64,000 bases of DNA, taken from positions 234,289,127-234,353,126 of the forward strand of contig OV884056.1 in NCBI GenBank assembly GCA_930367215.1, given 5' to 3'. The notes under the pieces were generated by a model, which searched no databases, had not been told where the DNA came from, and worked only from the letters and a program-made list of their open reading frames with translations. This stretch comes from Pollenia angustigena (taxonomy: Eukaryota > Arthropoda > Insecta > Diptera > Polleniidae). A program made the position numbers and the translations under genes. This document shows, in pieces, positions 11,752-23,459 of this stretch. Each line of letters opens with the position of its first letter. Within the stretch, counting starts at the first letter, position 1.

Positions 11752-12012
11752 GAAAAAAGTTTTACCTTTATTAAAGGAAATTGCGGAATTTCGGTTTTTT
11801 TAGTTTTTTCAATAAGCTAAAGCGTTTTTGAGTTACGCGAAAATATGCTGTGCAACCTCCTCCATTTTCGAAATAACGGCGTTTCTCGAAAATCAGAGCT
11901 CACCTAAAAAAACGGCCAGCACCACTAGATTAAGCATAACCGAATTTTGTTAAAACGCCAAGTGCCCAGCTTGTCTAAAAAAAGTGTCAATTTCTAGCAC
12001 AGTGTTATTGGT
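11390..12012. mobile_element. Palindromic foldback element, uninterrupted copy
   Basis: Two inverted arms of about 200 bp, from ACACTGTGCTAGA to TAGCACAGTGT, flank a short AT-rich centre with a 27-bp A run (about 11724-11750). The arms hold AACTCAAAAACGCTTTAGC and its inverse, as in the interrupted copy at 1046-6350. Transcripts would form a long hairpin. No transposase. Confidence 0.8.
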
Positions 12013-12625
12013 GTTAGAGGGTGTTTCAATGATTTATGTTTTTGTTGTAATTTATATTTTTAAGATTCCTGAAGATGCCATCCAAAGGATGGGGAAATAT
12101 TGAATAATGAAAAAAGAAAAAAATTAAAAAAGGGGCAAAAAAAGTCATCCAAAAGCTTTGGAAGCCCTTAAGATACCTAAATTATATACAAAAACAATTT
12201 TTTTAATTTTTGCCACATATGTGTTTTAAAGCCCTCTTCCAGGGCTGAAAGTAATATATATTGCCCTCGATCCTTTGAGGAGCATAGGGCCTCAAGGGCT
12301 GAAAGTTGAAGTAATTTTAAGAATTTTTTTTAATTTGCTTTATTTATATGGGAAATTATTTTAATAATTACTTTTAAGCCTACACGTAAACAACAATTTT
12401 GTGCTGAATAGACTTCGTTGGCTTAAATTACATTTAAAACAAAAACAAATTATTAAATATTGTTTTTGTTTTGCATGCAAGTTATGTGAGTCTTCATTCG
12501 TTATCGACGAACAGGCCATTAAAATCGAGGAGATCTGGTAAAAAATAAAAAAGTTAGACGCCATTAAGTGTAAAAATCTCATTAATATTTCTCTTACAAA
12601 ATTGTTTTTAATCAAAAAAGTGTTT
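12013..12625. other. Non-coding DNA with small hairpin
   Basis: CATCCAAAGGATG near 12078 and the repeated AGGGCTGAAAGT near 12241 and 12295 stand out. The CTGAAGATGCC...GGAAAT context resembles the tail of some retroelements but is too short to assign. Confidence 0.35.
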
Positions 12626-12639
12626 ATAAAGGGTAGCCC

Positions 12640-13100
12640 ACCCAAAACGCACGATGTTATGTGAAAATAAAACAAAAAGTTTACAGAGAATTATCTCAAT
12701 ATTTTTTATTATTATAGAAGGATCTCTGACAATTATGTGTGAAACAAAATATCGGTCAAATGCTCACCATGTATTCACCACGCATATCTCTATACGATCG
12801 TCCATATTTTCATTGACTCTGTGACATAATTGAGGTTCAATGCCGTTAATGTGCAGAATTGTCTCATTCTCAATCTCTTGAATTGTTCTTTGCTTATTAA
12901 CGTACACTTTTTCTTTTGAATATCCCTAAAGAGAGAAGTCCAGCGGTGTCAAATCACATGCTCGTGAAGGCCACTTAATATCGCGACGATGTGAGATGAC
13001 AGGGCAATTATATTTGAACCACATATCGTCCAGGTTCATATCCCCTTTTCTGGCCAAAAGAAGTCCGTTATCATCTCGCGATAGCGAACATCATTCACGG
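12640..13100 (-). pseudogene. Mariner-like transposase, C-terminal part, broken
   Basis: The minus strand encodes NDVRYREMITDFFWPE, LDDMWFKYN and then WPSRACDLTPLDFS, the signature around the late catalytic residue in Tc1/mariner transposases of the insect group with WPPRSCDLTPLDFFLWGY. An in-frame stop (plus 12926-12928) follows directly, and the end of the protein continues to about 12760 with another stop. A likely element end, GGGTGGGCTACCC on the minus strand, is near 12630-12655. The N-terminal half is missing. The complementary half of a related copy is at 49690-50014. Confidence 0.85.
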
Positions 13101-13104
13101 ATCC

Positions 13105-13330
13105 CAAACTGCTTAGGATAACTAAAAACAATTTGACACCTCTTATTTTGAGTTGTTTCAAAGTGAGCGTGTTTTCAACAGACGGAAGGACAGACTGACA
13201 TGACTTAATCGATTAAGAATTACCCAAGGTCCCAGAATATATGTACCTTATTTAGTCTTAGATGCATTTTCAAAAAGTTCCACACGGAATGGCAACTCAG
13301 TATACCCGCTTCGCAACTAGTTAAGGAGGA
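13105..13330 (+). repeat. TATACCC-type fly repeat, 3' fragment
   Basis: It carries AAAGTGAGCGTGTTTTCAAC, a GACGGAAGGACAGAC motif, CCACACGGAATGGCA and ends TATACCCGCTTCGCAACTAG. It matches 27890-28076 in order. It abuts the transposase remnant, so one element probably broke the other. Confidence 0.65.
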
Positions 13331-15039
13331 CTGCATAGTAAACGAGTTTCTTACTCATTTTCAGCGGCCTCAAATTAACTTAAAAACTCATTTTTATTGA
13401 AGACATGACAAAAACTTAGGAGTTTAAAAATTTAGCTGAAGACTTCATCTTAAGTTTATCCAAAATCAGGCCATTAATGTATTAAAAGTGGATATTTAGA
13501 GTGTAATGAGTAACAACAACTATATAAAAAATGTTAAACGTTGCATCATATTAAATATCACCAATGAATCCCAATCGAAACTAAAATACGCAACAAAAAT
13601 TCTAACGCTCCACCGTACTGTGTATGATATTATCTTATTTTGAGAGAATAAATTTTACTTGTTTTATAAAAGATTCTTATATTTAGTATATTCTTTTTTT
13701 TAAATTTCAAAAGGGACGATTATAAGTCAATAAATCCTTCTGCTGTATAGTGAATAAACCAGTCGTTGCGTAAACCCGCCACAATTCATATTCGTTCTGA
13801 TTAAATAAAAATTCATAAATTTTTTTCACAGAACACTTTACCTTGGTATGATTCTTTTTTTCTTGTCAGTATATTTTCTATAGTATACACCATAAATCAT
13901 CCTCATTAACAAACATGTTTTAAAGGCCCCAATTTTCCTACATTCTAGATTTAATTTTTATTCCTTTACAATTCCTCCTCTTTTCTTGGCGCTTAAGTGC
14001 AATCGAGCCAAAAAATAACTAACGTCTTAGAAAAATTGTTATCAAAAAAAAAAAACCAGGACTTAAATTAAAAGTCATGTAAAATGTTTGCATTTAGTAT
14101 GTGTGTTCAAACAAAAATGTGTGTTAAACTCAAAGACAGCGGCAGGAAATTTGTATTGGCAGCACGTTATACTTTACAACTACTAGGAGAAATAGGCAAC
14201 GACAACAAAAGCAACTTAAACAGCAACATATAAACTACGTGTGCAATAACAAAACTGTCTCGAACTTCTCATTTCATATTCAACTCGTTCTATTCGACTT
14301 CATATGTTAAATTTTACTACTGAGTTATTTTTTTCATTGCTAAAATGACTTAAACGTTTGCGATGCCTCCATTGGTGTCTTTCATGCGGTTACGGAAGTT
14401 GTGTTATAAAACATCAAAATGGCGTAAACAGCGGAAGAAGACTTGCACCAGCCAACAGTAGGAAAATCAACGTATAAAAAAAGTGCGAGAGAAAACAAAA
14501 AACGTTTATTAGAAGGAAGCCATATAAATCGTTGAGACAGAAAAACGTTTGAAGTAGCACATTTTTTTAGTTTTCTTTAGTTATTATTTAACAAGAACTA
14601 TTATTTAAAATTCTATTACAACACATTTTATCGCGTTATGATTCTTATGCAATAATAAAGAGGTTTGTTGTCCTGTTGGTTTTTTTTTTTTTGTTTTTTT
14701 TTTTGTTTTGTTACAGGTAAGGAGGAGTTACAACAAAATGCCTTTTTGTTCAAAGGAGTTTTAATGTTTTATTAAATCTTATGGACTGTAGATACCGACG
14801 CTTTAGTTAAACGTTTAGGTTAAGCAAAGTGTGCGAGATTGTATATGGGAGTTTAAGACGGGAGCTACAGTTTTTCTCTTTCTGAAAGAATTTCTAACAA
14901 TAGAATGCAACGCTTATATTTTATTGTTTTGCACTAATAAATATATAATTATGTAAAAGTAGTGCATTAATTTGCATTCGTTTTAGGTTTTTAAAGATTG
15001 AGGCACTATTTTGATAAGAACATAATGTATTGCTAAACA
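13331..15039. other. Mostly single-copy-looking non-coding DNA
   Basis: No long frame and no TIR pair seen. Poly-T/G tracts occur near 14680-14710. The CAACAA-rich stretch near 14195-14235 is typical of fly non-coding DNA. An untranslated exon or enhancer cannot be excluded from sequence alone. Confidence 0.4.
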
Positions 15040-15540
15040 AAGTGCAGTCAGGCCAGTCATTACTACATGTCGAGTCAAGTGAAGACATGGACAACCGTTC
15101 AGACCCATTTGGAATTCGAATTTACTCTCTCAGTGCATAAATGTCAAGTCCACTCTCCTCTAAGGTTGCGAAACATGTACGGCTGCCCCTAGAGACATGC
15201 AGAGAGGTATTTGTGAATCAATGTCTTCGCAGGATATTGCGAATAGTCTAGCCATGAGTGGTGTCCAACAACAGGTTTTGGGAACAATCCAACAGCCACA
15301 GAAATAAGAACACGTTAATGCGGTAGATTGGCCACACTTTTAAAAGATTCAGGAACGATATCACAAGCAAATGACATAAAATGGACCACGCAAGGAATTC
15401 AAAGAAGAGGACACCTAATTCATACGTGGATAAAGCATATCAATCTAGAAATAGGCTATAGTTTATTCCAGATGTTACACTATTTGCCAGCCTTATTTCA
15501 AGAAAATCGGTTCATTAGTTAAGAAGATATAGGAAGGGAG
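15040..15540 (+). pseudogene. RTE-like LINE, C-terminal RT remnant
   Basis: In several frames one can read LRLRNMYG, EVFVNQCLRRILRI, NRFWEQ and IGHTFKRFRNDITS, then KMDHARNSKKRTP. This matches the order CLRRILRI, ELWERT, WIGHTLRK, WNPQGKRKRGRP in the C-terminal region of RTE/CR1-like reverse transcriptases. Stops and frameshifts are frequent. The small open frame at 15328-15522 is in a different frame from part of the match and is not a gene. Confidence 0.75.
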
Positions 15541-16134
15541 AGCTTGAATCCCTCTTACCTATTTCACGCCCTATTCCCCATTTCCTTTCAGATGTGTCTG
15601 CATGCTAAATTTTTTTTATTTTTAACACTTCCCTGTAAGATAAATATAAAATTGTTAAAAATATGGCAATAAAATAGCAAATACCGAATACTTTTACCAT
15701 TTGTTTACATTCAACATATTTTGGCGTTACTATGACAGTTATAAATGCATAAACCTAACATTAAAACTTAAAGGAAGGTAGGCGATCTTCCCTTTAGCTT
15801 ATCGCTCGCTTTAAGCTTAAAGCAAAGGTTTATCAATGAAAAACGAATTATCTGCCCGATAACATTCTTTCTTTACTAAAAGTGATAAAGTCAGTGATAA
15901 TGCAAAAATTTTGCACAAAAATACTATTTGGTCAATTTAACGGAAATGGAAAAGTAGAGCAAATCGCCAAGGTCAGATAAAATCTAAAGAATTTTCAAAT
16001 TTAATAAAGGCTTACAAGCAAATTTTGTTCAAAAATTCTCCTTAATAAACGTTTGCCAAATTTAATAATCGTTTATGATTACGGGGGTAAAACTATAAAG
16101 GTATACAAATTAGAGGTATTAATGTCTAAAATTA
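15541..16134. other. AT-rich DNA, no gene seen
   Basis: Nothing recognisable. Confidence 0.4.
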
Positions 16135-16137
16135 TAA

Positions 16138-16493
16138 TGGCCGTTTTCTCAATGTTTCGACAAACTGACTGTTTCTAAATCTCAACTTATATTTTTTAAA
16201 CTGATCAATTGTCCGTTGGCGGTTTTGGATTTCTCAATATACCAACAAAAATATTACTTTCAGTTGGCAATACCTTTCAAAATACATGTTAAAGTTGGGA
16301 GCCCTGTCTTCGAGTGACAAGTTGTTGCCACAAGTCAGCTGTATCAGCGGCAAATAAATAATTCGCGGGTGAGGTCGGGTTTGCTTTGCTTTGCGACAAA
16401 ACAGAAAAAACTGAGACATTGCGAAAAGCTAATTTTTTTTATCAAGCAGTTCTTAATTTGCGAAAAAATAATCGACTAATGAGAAAACGACCA
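16138..16493. mobile_element. PIF/Harbinger-like MITE, TGGCCRTTTTCTCA family
   Basis: Inverted TGGCCGTTTTCTCA and TGAGAAAACGACCA ends are flanked by TAA (16135-16137, 16494-16496). A better preserved copy is at 55632-55970 and a broken one at 42205-42790. The minus-strand open frame inside (16419-16234) is not preserved in all copies. Confidence 0.8.
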
Positions 16494-16496
16494 TAA

Positions 16497-17190
16497 AAGT
16501 GTAAAACAACAAAAGTATAATATTATAAAAGTATATACATACAAACATAAATAAGTTTTAAGACGTTTTTACTTTAGTCGGTTTAAAAGTAATGCAGTAT
16601 TGCATAATTTATGCACTTTCCATTCTATAACGTATGTTACAAACAAAAAAAGATTTTTATTTTTGCTTATTATTATGAATTTCGTACTTATGCACTTAAC
16701 GTTGAAAGACTCTTAATTATGCATAAATACATATGAATTAATAAGAATAATTAAAAAAAAGCAAATTTCTAACGTAATCCCCTTTTTAATTCATATACTA
16801 CAAGGTGACAAACAGTGTTATGTTAACCTTAAAAAGGATTTGTGACACTGACGTTTTATTTTCTTTGTTTTAAGCTCAACTGCCACTTGTATATATAATA
16901 ACTTTAATAAAAAGAAAAGAAAGTTATTAATTCTGCTTCAACTCAGCTTTTTATACATACAATTATAAAAAAATCAAGTGTATGTTAGATTGTTTCTTTG
17001 CTCTGCAATCGGCTAAAACGATTCTGGAAAAATTTTGTGCGAAGATAGAAAATTAAAGCGAAATGCCTATAGGGTAACTGTTGAACAACATGGGATCAAA
17101 TGGCAAAAAAGAGCAAAATTTAAACCCATTTTTTTAAGTAAATCTTAGTCAAATAGAAACTGGGAATTATTTCCTTCCGAAGGTTACTTT
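16497..17190. other. AT-rich DNA, no gene seen
   Basis: No feature recognised. GTAAATCTTAGTC at about 17138 recurs just past the palindrome at 17926. Confidence 0.4.
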
Positions 17191-17194
17191 ATGT

Positions 17195-17927
17195 TATATT
17201 CAACATTTTTCATTTTTCGAATTTATTCTATGAGCTAAATTTCAGTAATGTATTTTATAAAGCTTTTTTGTAATAGTTCTATTCCTTCAATTTTTCAGAA
17301 ATGACTTTATACACTACCAGACTATTATATTGTATTTTCTTTTTACATTTTACCTAAGCCTTCCTTTGGAAAGCAATGAGGTATATTGAATGTACAGAAA
17401 AATTTACAATTATTAGACACCAGCAGAATGTAATGCTTTTCAAAGGAAGGCTAAGGTAAAATGTAAAAAAGAAAATACAATAGCCCAATTCACAATCTTG
17501 TGCAAATGGTCTTGCATCATAGCATTTGCAAAATAGTATAGTATATTTTTACTCTACACCAACAAAATATACAGCAATGTACTTGCTACTCTTTTGCAAA
17601 TATGCAACGCCTAAAACCAATAGTTTATATTTACTCGAGTTGATTGCAAAACGACAGCTAACACTGAGTGAACCAAGCCGATCTGAAAAATGGTATAGTA
17701 TTTACTATAATCCCAAAAGTATACTACAGTATTCACTATACCATTTTGCAAATGCTACGATGCAAGACCATTTGCACAAGATTGTGAATTGGGCTATTAT
17801 AATAGTCTGATAGTGTATAAAGTCATTTCTGAAAAATTGAAGGAATAGAACTATTACAAAAAAGCTTTATAAAATACATAACTGAAATTTAGCTCATAGA
17901 ATAAATTCGAAAAATGAAAAATGTTGT
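17195..17927. mobile_element. Large palindromic foldback, AAAGCTTTTTTGTAATAG family
   Basis: The left arm runs from CAACATTTTTCATTTTTCGA through AGTTCTATTCCTTCAATTTT and TATTGTATTTTC; the right arm is its inverse, ending AAAAATGTTG. A separate MITE (17483-17794) interrupts the right arm. A partial copy, left arm and centre only, is at 62030-62273. No coding capacity. Confidence 0.8.
17483..17794. mobile_element. TA-flanked MITE, GCCCAATTCACAATC family
   Basis: Perfect inverted ends GCCCAATTCACAATCTTGTG continue through CAAATGGTCTTGCATC. TA on each side (17481-17482, 17795-17796) fits Tc1/mariner-type integration. Removing it restores the arm of the surrounding palindrome. The 94-codon open frame at 17526 is chance. 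Confidence 0.85.
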
Positions 17928-18070
17928 AAATCTTAGTCCTAAATTAAAAAAAAAATATATAAATTTTTGGACCCTCCACCACAATTTTATAGTTGTGATG
18001 AAGCTACATATACTTAGTTTCTCATTCCGTGTGAAACCTTTTTTTTATTCCTCTAAGACCCAATAAAGTA

Positions 18071-19963
18071 CACTCAAAATATTATGTAGGTAAAATCAAC
18101 GCAAAATGAAATATAAAACTATTGAAAATTCATTTAAAACCCGGTCAACTCATTTTTCATTTAAATCAGACTAAAAACACTTTTTTTTTTAAATGTTAAA
18201 AAATAACTCACTAATTCCAGTAGAAATGACTGAGTTTAACTTTTGTGTCAAAAATTTAACTATCAAAAAAACAAACTACAATTTCCATAAAAATTACGGA
18301 TTTTAACTTTCGTTTCAAAAATTTAACTATCAAAAAAACAAACTACAATTTCCGTAAAAAGTATGGATTTGAACTTTTGTTTCTAATTTTTAACTATAAA
18401 GAAAACAAGTTTATTTAAGAAAATATTTTTTTATTTTTATAGCAAAAAGTATATTAACAAAAGGAACTTATACGTTTAAAAATAAGTAAAAAGAAAAAAA
18501 TTCTTAGCTGGAGCGTGAAACAAGCCTGAAATCGAAAAAAATACAGAATTCATAATAGTTATTTATTATATAGGATTTAAGTTTTAAAAAAAAGAAAGTT
18601 TATCTAAAATTAACGTATTATTATTATTATTATTAACTTATATCCTTAGTAGCTAGTGATATATGTGTACTTATGAATACATATAAGTCTTGTTCTTATA
18701 TACATATGTAAGGTTAATATAATTTAAGTAAATAAATACATACATTATAAATTACTTATATAAGCAGGGGAAAATGTGACAATTTGCAATGCCAGATTTC
18801 GCAAGTAGGCTGAATCCAACCTCATATTTTTGAAAACGTAGAATTCAACAATGGCCCTCGTTAAGAACAAATAGATTTATATATTTTCGTTTGGAACGTA
18901 TTTACGACTTTATAGGAGGATAACCTGTACAGTCAAACCGATTATTACCTATGAATATATATTTATATAAATAGTGGCATGTCATAACGTTCAGTTTCAT
19001 AACGTCAACGGACGTTATCACTCATCAAAAAGTGTCATAATGTCCACCGAACCTATGACACTTTTAAAAGTTTCACAATGTCCCTGGATAATTTGACACA
19101 TTTAATGACTTATAACCAATTTGTAGTTGGTTCAATTATTGTCGAGCTCTGGGACGAAAGATTTAACACACTCGCGAATTTTGTTTAATCTCGAATTTCA
19201 AAATATTTAATCTCCAAATTCCGAACTTTATAAAGCCAAATTTTGAAATCCTAAGTTTAAAACTCTCGAATTTAGAAACTTTATTCCATGTGACTCGGCT
19301 TTTTGTGCAGCCGGTGTTTGTTATACCATAGAGGAGAAACAAACACCAACTTCGCTAACTAAAGCCGAGTCACATAGAATACTTTGTACATTAAACGTCG
19401 GTTTTTTCAACCAACAACTAAGTTCATATACAGTTTTTATATTTTATTGTATAACAAACTTGGACGTTGTGACATGCGACCATATACATACATATATGTA
19501 TATAGTTACCTATATATAGAAAGGCCATAACTCATGCTTTTTTAAGATCAGTATTTTTAACCACCGTTTTATCAAAATAAACAAAAATCTCGGCTCAGCA
19601 AAAAAAAAAAAAACGTGAGTTAGTGCTTTCAATATTAAGGTAACGATAAGTATATTAAAAAATACATATACACATATGTATGTATGTACATACCTTGTTT
19701 AAATTAAATAATTCTTATCTCCAGAAAAATTTAATGTATAATACCACTCCTGAAAAAATGTAATCTGATATGATTTAAAAACGAGATTTTTAAAAAAACA
19801 ATTTATACTTACCAATTGATTTTGTCTATTTTTCCGGAAATTTGTTTTCCTTTGAAAGGTCGATTTTTTTTCTTATGAAAAACAAATCAAACAAACTATG
19901 TTTTTTTAAATTCTAAAATAATAAAACAAACTACAAACAGTTACTGTAAAACTTTTTTGAGTG
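18071..19963. mobile_element. TA-flanked TIR element, CACTCAAAA ends
   Basis: CACTCAAAATATTATG on the left and ACTTTTTTGAGTG on the right are inverted, with TA at 18069-18070 and 19964-19965. It sits inside the fly repeat and contains the GTGGCATG element at 18972-19482. Inside, the AACTACAATTTCC-type words at about 18270 and 18340 are a short tandem duplication. No transposase. Confidence 0.65.
18972..19482. mobile_element. TIR element, GTGGCATGTCATAACG family, second copy
   Basis: GTGGCATGTCATAACGTTCA at the left and the inverse of CGCATGTCACAACGTCC at the right match the element at 8824-9655. Near 19300-19370 it carries one small inverted piece of the ~83-bp minisatellite (GTTATACCATAGAGGAG, CTTCGCTAACTAAAG). 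Confidence 0.65.
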
Positions 19964-20480
19964 TATACTTAATAATGTGGGTCCTTGAGTAGTTCTAGGT
20001 CAATTTAGCCAGGTCCGTCTGTTGAAATCACGCTCACTTTCGAACGACTTAAACCTAATGAATAGTATTGGTTTCATATTGTTTTTAGTTCTCCCAAGCA
20101 GTTTGGTATTGAAATCCTGCTAAAATTGGCTCAGTAAGAGTTTATAGTTATGAATAAAATTGTGGAACAACCATCAAAAAAATTAATAATTTTATTACAA
20201 AAACTAACGTAAAAATTGGCAGAATTTACGTATTGATAAAAGATTTTGCACAAATTCCTTCTTTATGAATAGAAATCATGAAGATCGGTCCATATAAAGC
20301 CCACTCTCGAAAAGCACATTAGCCTATAACCGTGACAAAGAATGTTTTTTTAATAAATTTTGGTCTGTTTCAGCTTTTTATGACTGGAAATCACATTGTC
20401 AACTTTAGTGAAGATCGGTCCATAATTTACAATTGACCCCATACAAATCTCACTCTCGAAAAACGCTTTAATACGCCTAA

Positions 20481-21379
20481 AATCGTAGCCAAGATTGCTT
20501 TTGGTAATACAGTTTTTATGACTAGAAATTATATAAACAGCGTTTTTGCGGCTTTATTTTATGTTTCAGATTCAATCTTTTTAAAGCATATTTTAATGCT
20601 TGCTAAATTCTGGTTAACAGATGGTGATTTTTTTAAATATCTATTTGTACACAAAACGTGTTGCTTAAATGCCGTCTATAGTTCATTATACCCACACCAC
20701 GATTTAATATAATGCAACACATAGACACCTTTTAATATTCCAATCGAATAAGAATCACTCTTATAATCGATTTAACGATATCCATAGCCCAAATACAAAC
20801 TTGTTTTTTTTTTGCATATACCCAACAAACACGAAGTCAAACCTTTGATATGAAATGACTTTGTCATTTGACATCAAACACAATTCTCAAACGTTTTTCA
20901 ATTGTTTGATTTAACATTTAAATTCAAATTGATAATGAATTGAAAATAAACATTTGATATCAAATGTTTTATCAATTTGATGTCAAATGTTTGTCAAATG
21001 TTAAATCAAAAATAAACTTGGCAATACTAAAGCGAAAAATAAATGTAATCATTAAAAATGGCGATTAAAGTTAAATTTTTTACTTTGCGGTTACATGTGT
21101 TTTACTATTAAAAATAAATTTTAATATAAAGTGAACAGCTTATTTCTTGTGAAAAATAAAAATTATTTGTGAGTAATTTCAATGATTAAAAATACGAAAA
21201 AAAGGAAAATAAAACGGGAAAGTGAAGAAAGTTTGTTGAACGGTCGCGGTGCTACAATCCTTAAAATAAAAGGGAGCCAAGTAGTTTGTCTTTCCAAGAA
21301 TTAGAGGACATTATTTAATCTTTAAGCTGTGGTGCCGAATGTTTATCTCACAGTTTATTTAAATAAATAATAAATTTAT
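20481..21379. repeat. AT-rich DNA with CAAATGTTT-type palindromic words
   Basis: From 20860 to 21010 the words CAAATGTTT, ATTTGATATCAAAT and ATCAATTTGATGTCAAATG recur in both orientations. Similar sequence resumes at 22310-22510, beyond the tRNA-like composite, suggesting one repeat split by insertion. No clear TIR found. Confidence 0.4.
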
Positions 21380-21526
21380 ATTAAAAAAAATAAAATATTT
21401 TTAATATTTTTAATTAGGCTTAAGTTCATGAAATTTAATTTTCATTAAATTATTTTTATGAAGAAAGGAATTTTACGACATGAAAATTTATTAAAATTGT
21501 TATTGATAATCTTTCATTCTTGACGT

Positions 21527-21590
21527 GGCCCGGGCTCGAACCCTGGCCGGCAGGTTACCATGACATGTTTCGATCGCAACCACTCGATCT
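21527..21590 (-). ncRNA. tRNA-like segment
   Basis: GGGTTCGAGCCCGGGCC on the minus strand, with ATCGAGTGGTTGCGATCG upstream, matches the segment at 7838-7905. Confidence 0.45.
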
Positions 21591-22025
21591 CCTCAGATGG
21601 ATTTGCCGTCTTACACCCGCAGCCATCGACGACTGCTGACGTCAATAGACTATTGGATTAAAAACCATAGATAGTTCAACAAAATAACCACAATACTAAT
21701 TATTGTTAAAAAGCTAAGGCACGAGCTCTATGTGTACATTTGTCCTTCAAGTTGTGCTGAAAAGGGTCAACAGAAAAGGGAAAGACAAAATGAAAAAACA
21801 AAAAAATGTACTTGGACTTCAAGAAAAATTCTTGACAAAAGTACGAAAAGAAAAACAGAAGTAAGGAAAAAACATGTAAAATCAATTAAAATGGATAATC
21901 ATTCAGGAAAGCAAATTTCGATCTACCAAATGTTTAAATACAATTTGGTTTAAGGATTGATGTTTGACTATTGACGTCAGCAGTCGTCGATGGCTGCGGG
22001 TGTAAGACGGCAAATCCATCTGAGG

Positions 22026-22090
22026 AGATCGAGTGGTTGCGATCGAAACATGTCATGGTAACCTGCCGGCCAGGGTTCGAGCCCGGGCCA
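22026..22090 (+). ncRNA. tRNA-like segment, opposite orientation
   Basis: ATCGAGTGGTTGCGATCG followed by AGGGTTCGAGCCCGGGCC. It faces the copy at 21527-21590, so a transcript across both would fold back. Confidence 0.45.
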
Positions 22091-22289
22091 CGTCAAGAAT
22101 GAAAGATTATCAATAACAATTTTAATAAATTTTCATGTTGTAAAATTCCTTTCTTCATAAAAATAATTTAATGAAAATTAAATTTCATGAACTTAAGCCT
22201 AATTAAAAATATTAAAAATTTGGATTAAAAACCATAGATAGTTCAACAAAATAACCACAATACTAATTAAAAAATAAAATATTTTTATT

Positions 22290-23045
22290 TGTATTCCACA
22301 TTGTATTATAATCCACATTTGAAAAACATTTGAGAATTACGTTTGAAAGCAAGTTGAAAATAAAGGCATTTTTCAATTTGAAAATAATTTCCCCTTTTTG
22401 TTGAGAACGCTATGATTTTCAAATGATTTTCAAATCATTAACAAACGTTTGTCGTTTGAGAAAACGTTTGATTTCAAATAATTTTCAATTTGAAATAATA
22501 ATATAGGCTCTATAGCCTTTATTCCTCGCTGCCTGAGCTTCCTCGGATAGCATACCTGATACGAATAATCAATTAAAATGTAAAAAATAAAAATAAAATC
22601 AGTGAATAAGGGCCTTTAGATAGCTACAATGCACCAGAATCTTATGCACAATTACACGCATGTAGTACCAGCCATGAACGAAAATTCATGTTTTGTTACT
22701 TTATCATTTTATAGTTTTTACTGTTTTTTTTTTAGAAAAGAGCAGGTAGGAGTAGCTGAATTTTTTTTTTTTTACTTTTAGCTGAGACTTCAAGCTTTAA
22801 TTTGACATATTTTGTTAAAAGATGCAGTCCACTGAAGTTGAAGAGCATTGAAATTTTGATGTTGTTTATATTTTGTTATAAGAAATTTTTTATATGGCAC
22901 TTTTTTCAACTTTCTTTTATGCAAATCTCATCTTTTACAATTGCTATTTACGAAAATATGCAAAAAAAGTCAAATGGTAAGTTTACTGTGATTGCACCAA
23001 AAGATTGAATTTACAATAAATTTGCATGCCGTTTTAAACTAGCGA
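22290..23045. other. CAAATG-rich repeat then AT-rich DNA
   Basis: 22310-22510 continues the CAAATGTTT-type repeat. 22511-23045 shows nothing recognisable. Confidence 0.4.
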
Positions 23046-23050
23046 ACATA

Positions 23051-23307
23051 TCTGTGGTTTTCATGGTCAACCGCGTATGTCTATTTTTTCGCTTTTAAAT
23101 TGTTGATGCCATATTGATTAATTTAAAGAGCTCTTTATATTTTTTTAAAAATTTTTAAAAACAGATAGACCCATTCCGATGTTTTAACTCAATTACAAAG
23201 TTCAAAAGGTGCAATATCGAACCCATAGTTTGCTCTAGAATGGTTTTTTCGGCCCTCCTGAAAAATTTTATTTTAAGACATACGCGGTTGCCCATGAAAA
23301 CCACAGA
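23051..23307. mobile_element. TA-flanked MITE, TCTGTGGTTTTCATGG ends
   Basis: TCTGTGGTTTTCATGGTCAA and the inverse of TTGCCCATGAAAACCACAGA extend through ACCGCGTATGTC on both sides. TA borders at 23049-23050 and 23308-23309. Non-coding. Confidence 0.75.
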
Positions 23308-23459
23308 TATATGAACTTTGAGCGTGTCTGTCCAAACAAATAATAAATATATCACGCTTAGATTTCGGAATCATAATATGTATTCAGATATCTGACAACA
23401 AAATACCAAAAAAATATCCAAATCGGCGAACATGAAAAAAAATTATTAATGCCGCTCTT

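Larger units (their letters stand above)
17960..20480 (-). repeat. TATACCC-type fly repeat, interrupted, minus orientation
   Basis: Read on the minus strand, this is the family of 27640-28076: it ends CACAACTATAAAATTGTGG near 17970, with CACACGGAATGAG near 18030 and a GACGGACCTGG motif near 20010. The element at 18071-19963 splits it; without it AATAAAGTA joins TACTTAATAATG. Confidence 0.65.
21380..22286. mobile_element. tRNA-like TIR element, inverted double copy
   Basis: A minus-type half (21400-21648) and a plus-type half (21958-22265) share arms with GGCTTAAGTTCATGAAATTT and the tRNA-like core. The middle (21706-21957) is the inverse of the interior of the 7659-8183 copy. The whole is bounded by near-identical AT-rich direct repeats of 21-23 bp (21380-21402 and 22266-22286). 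The small open frame at 21732-21953 is part of the repeat. Confidence 0.7.
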
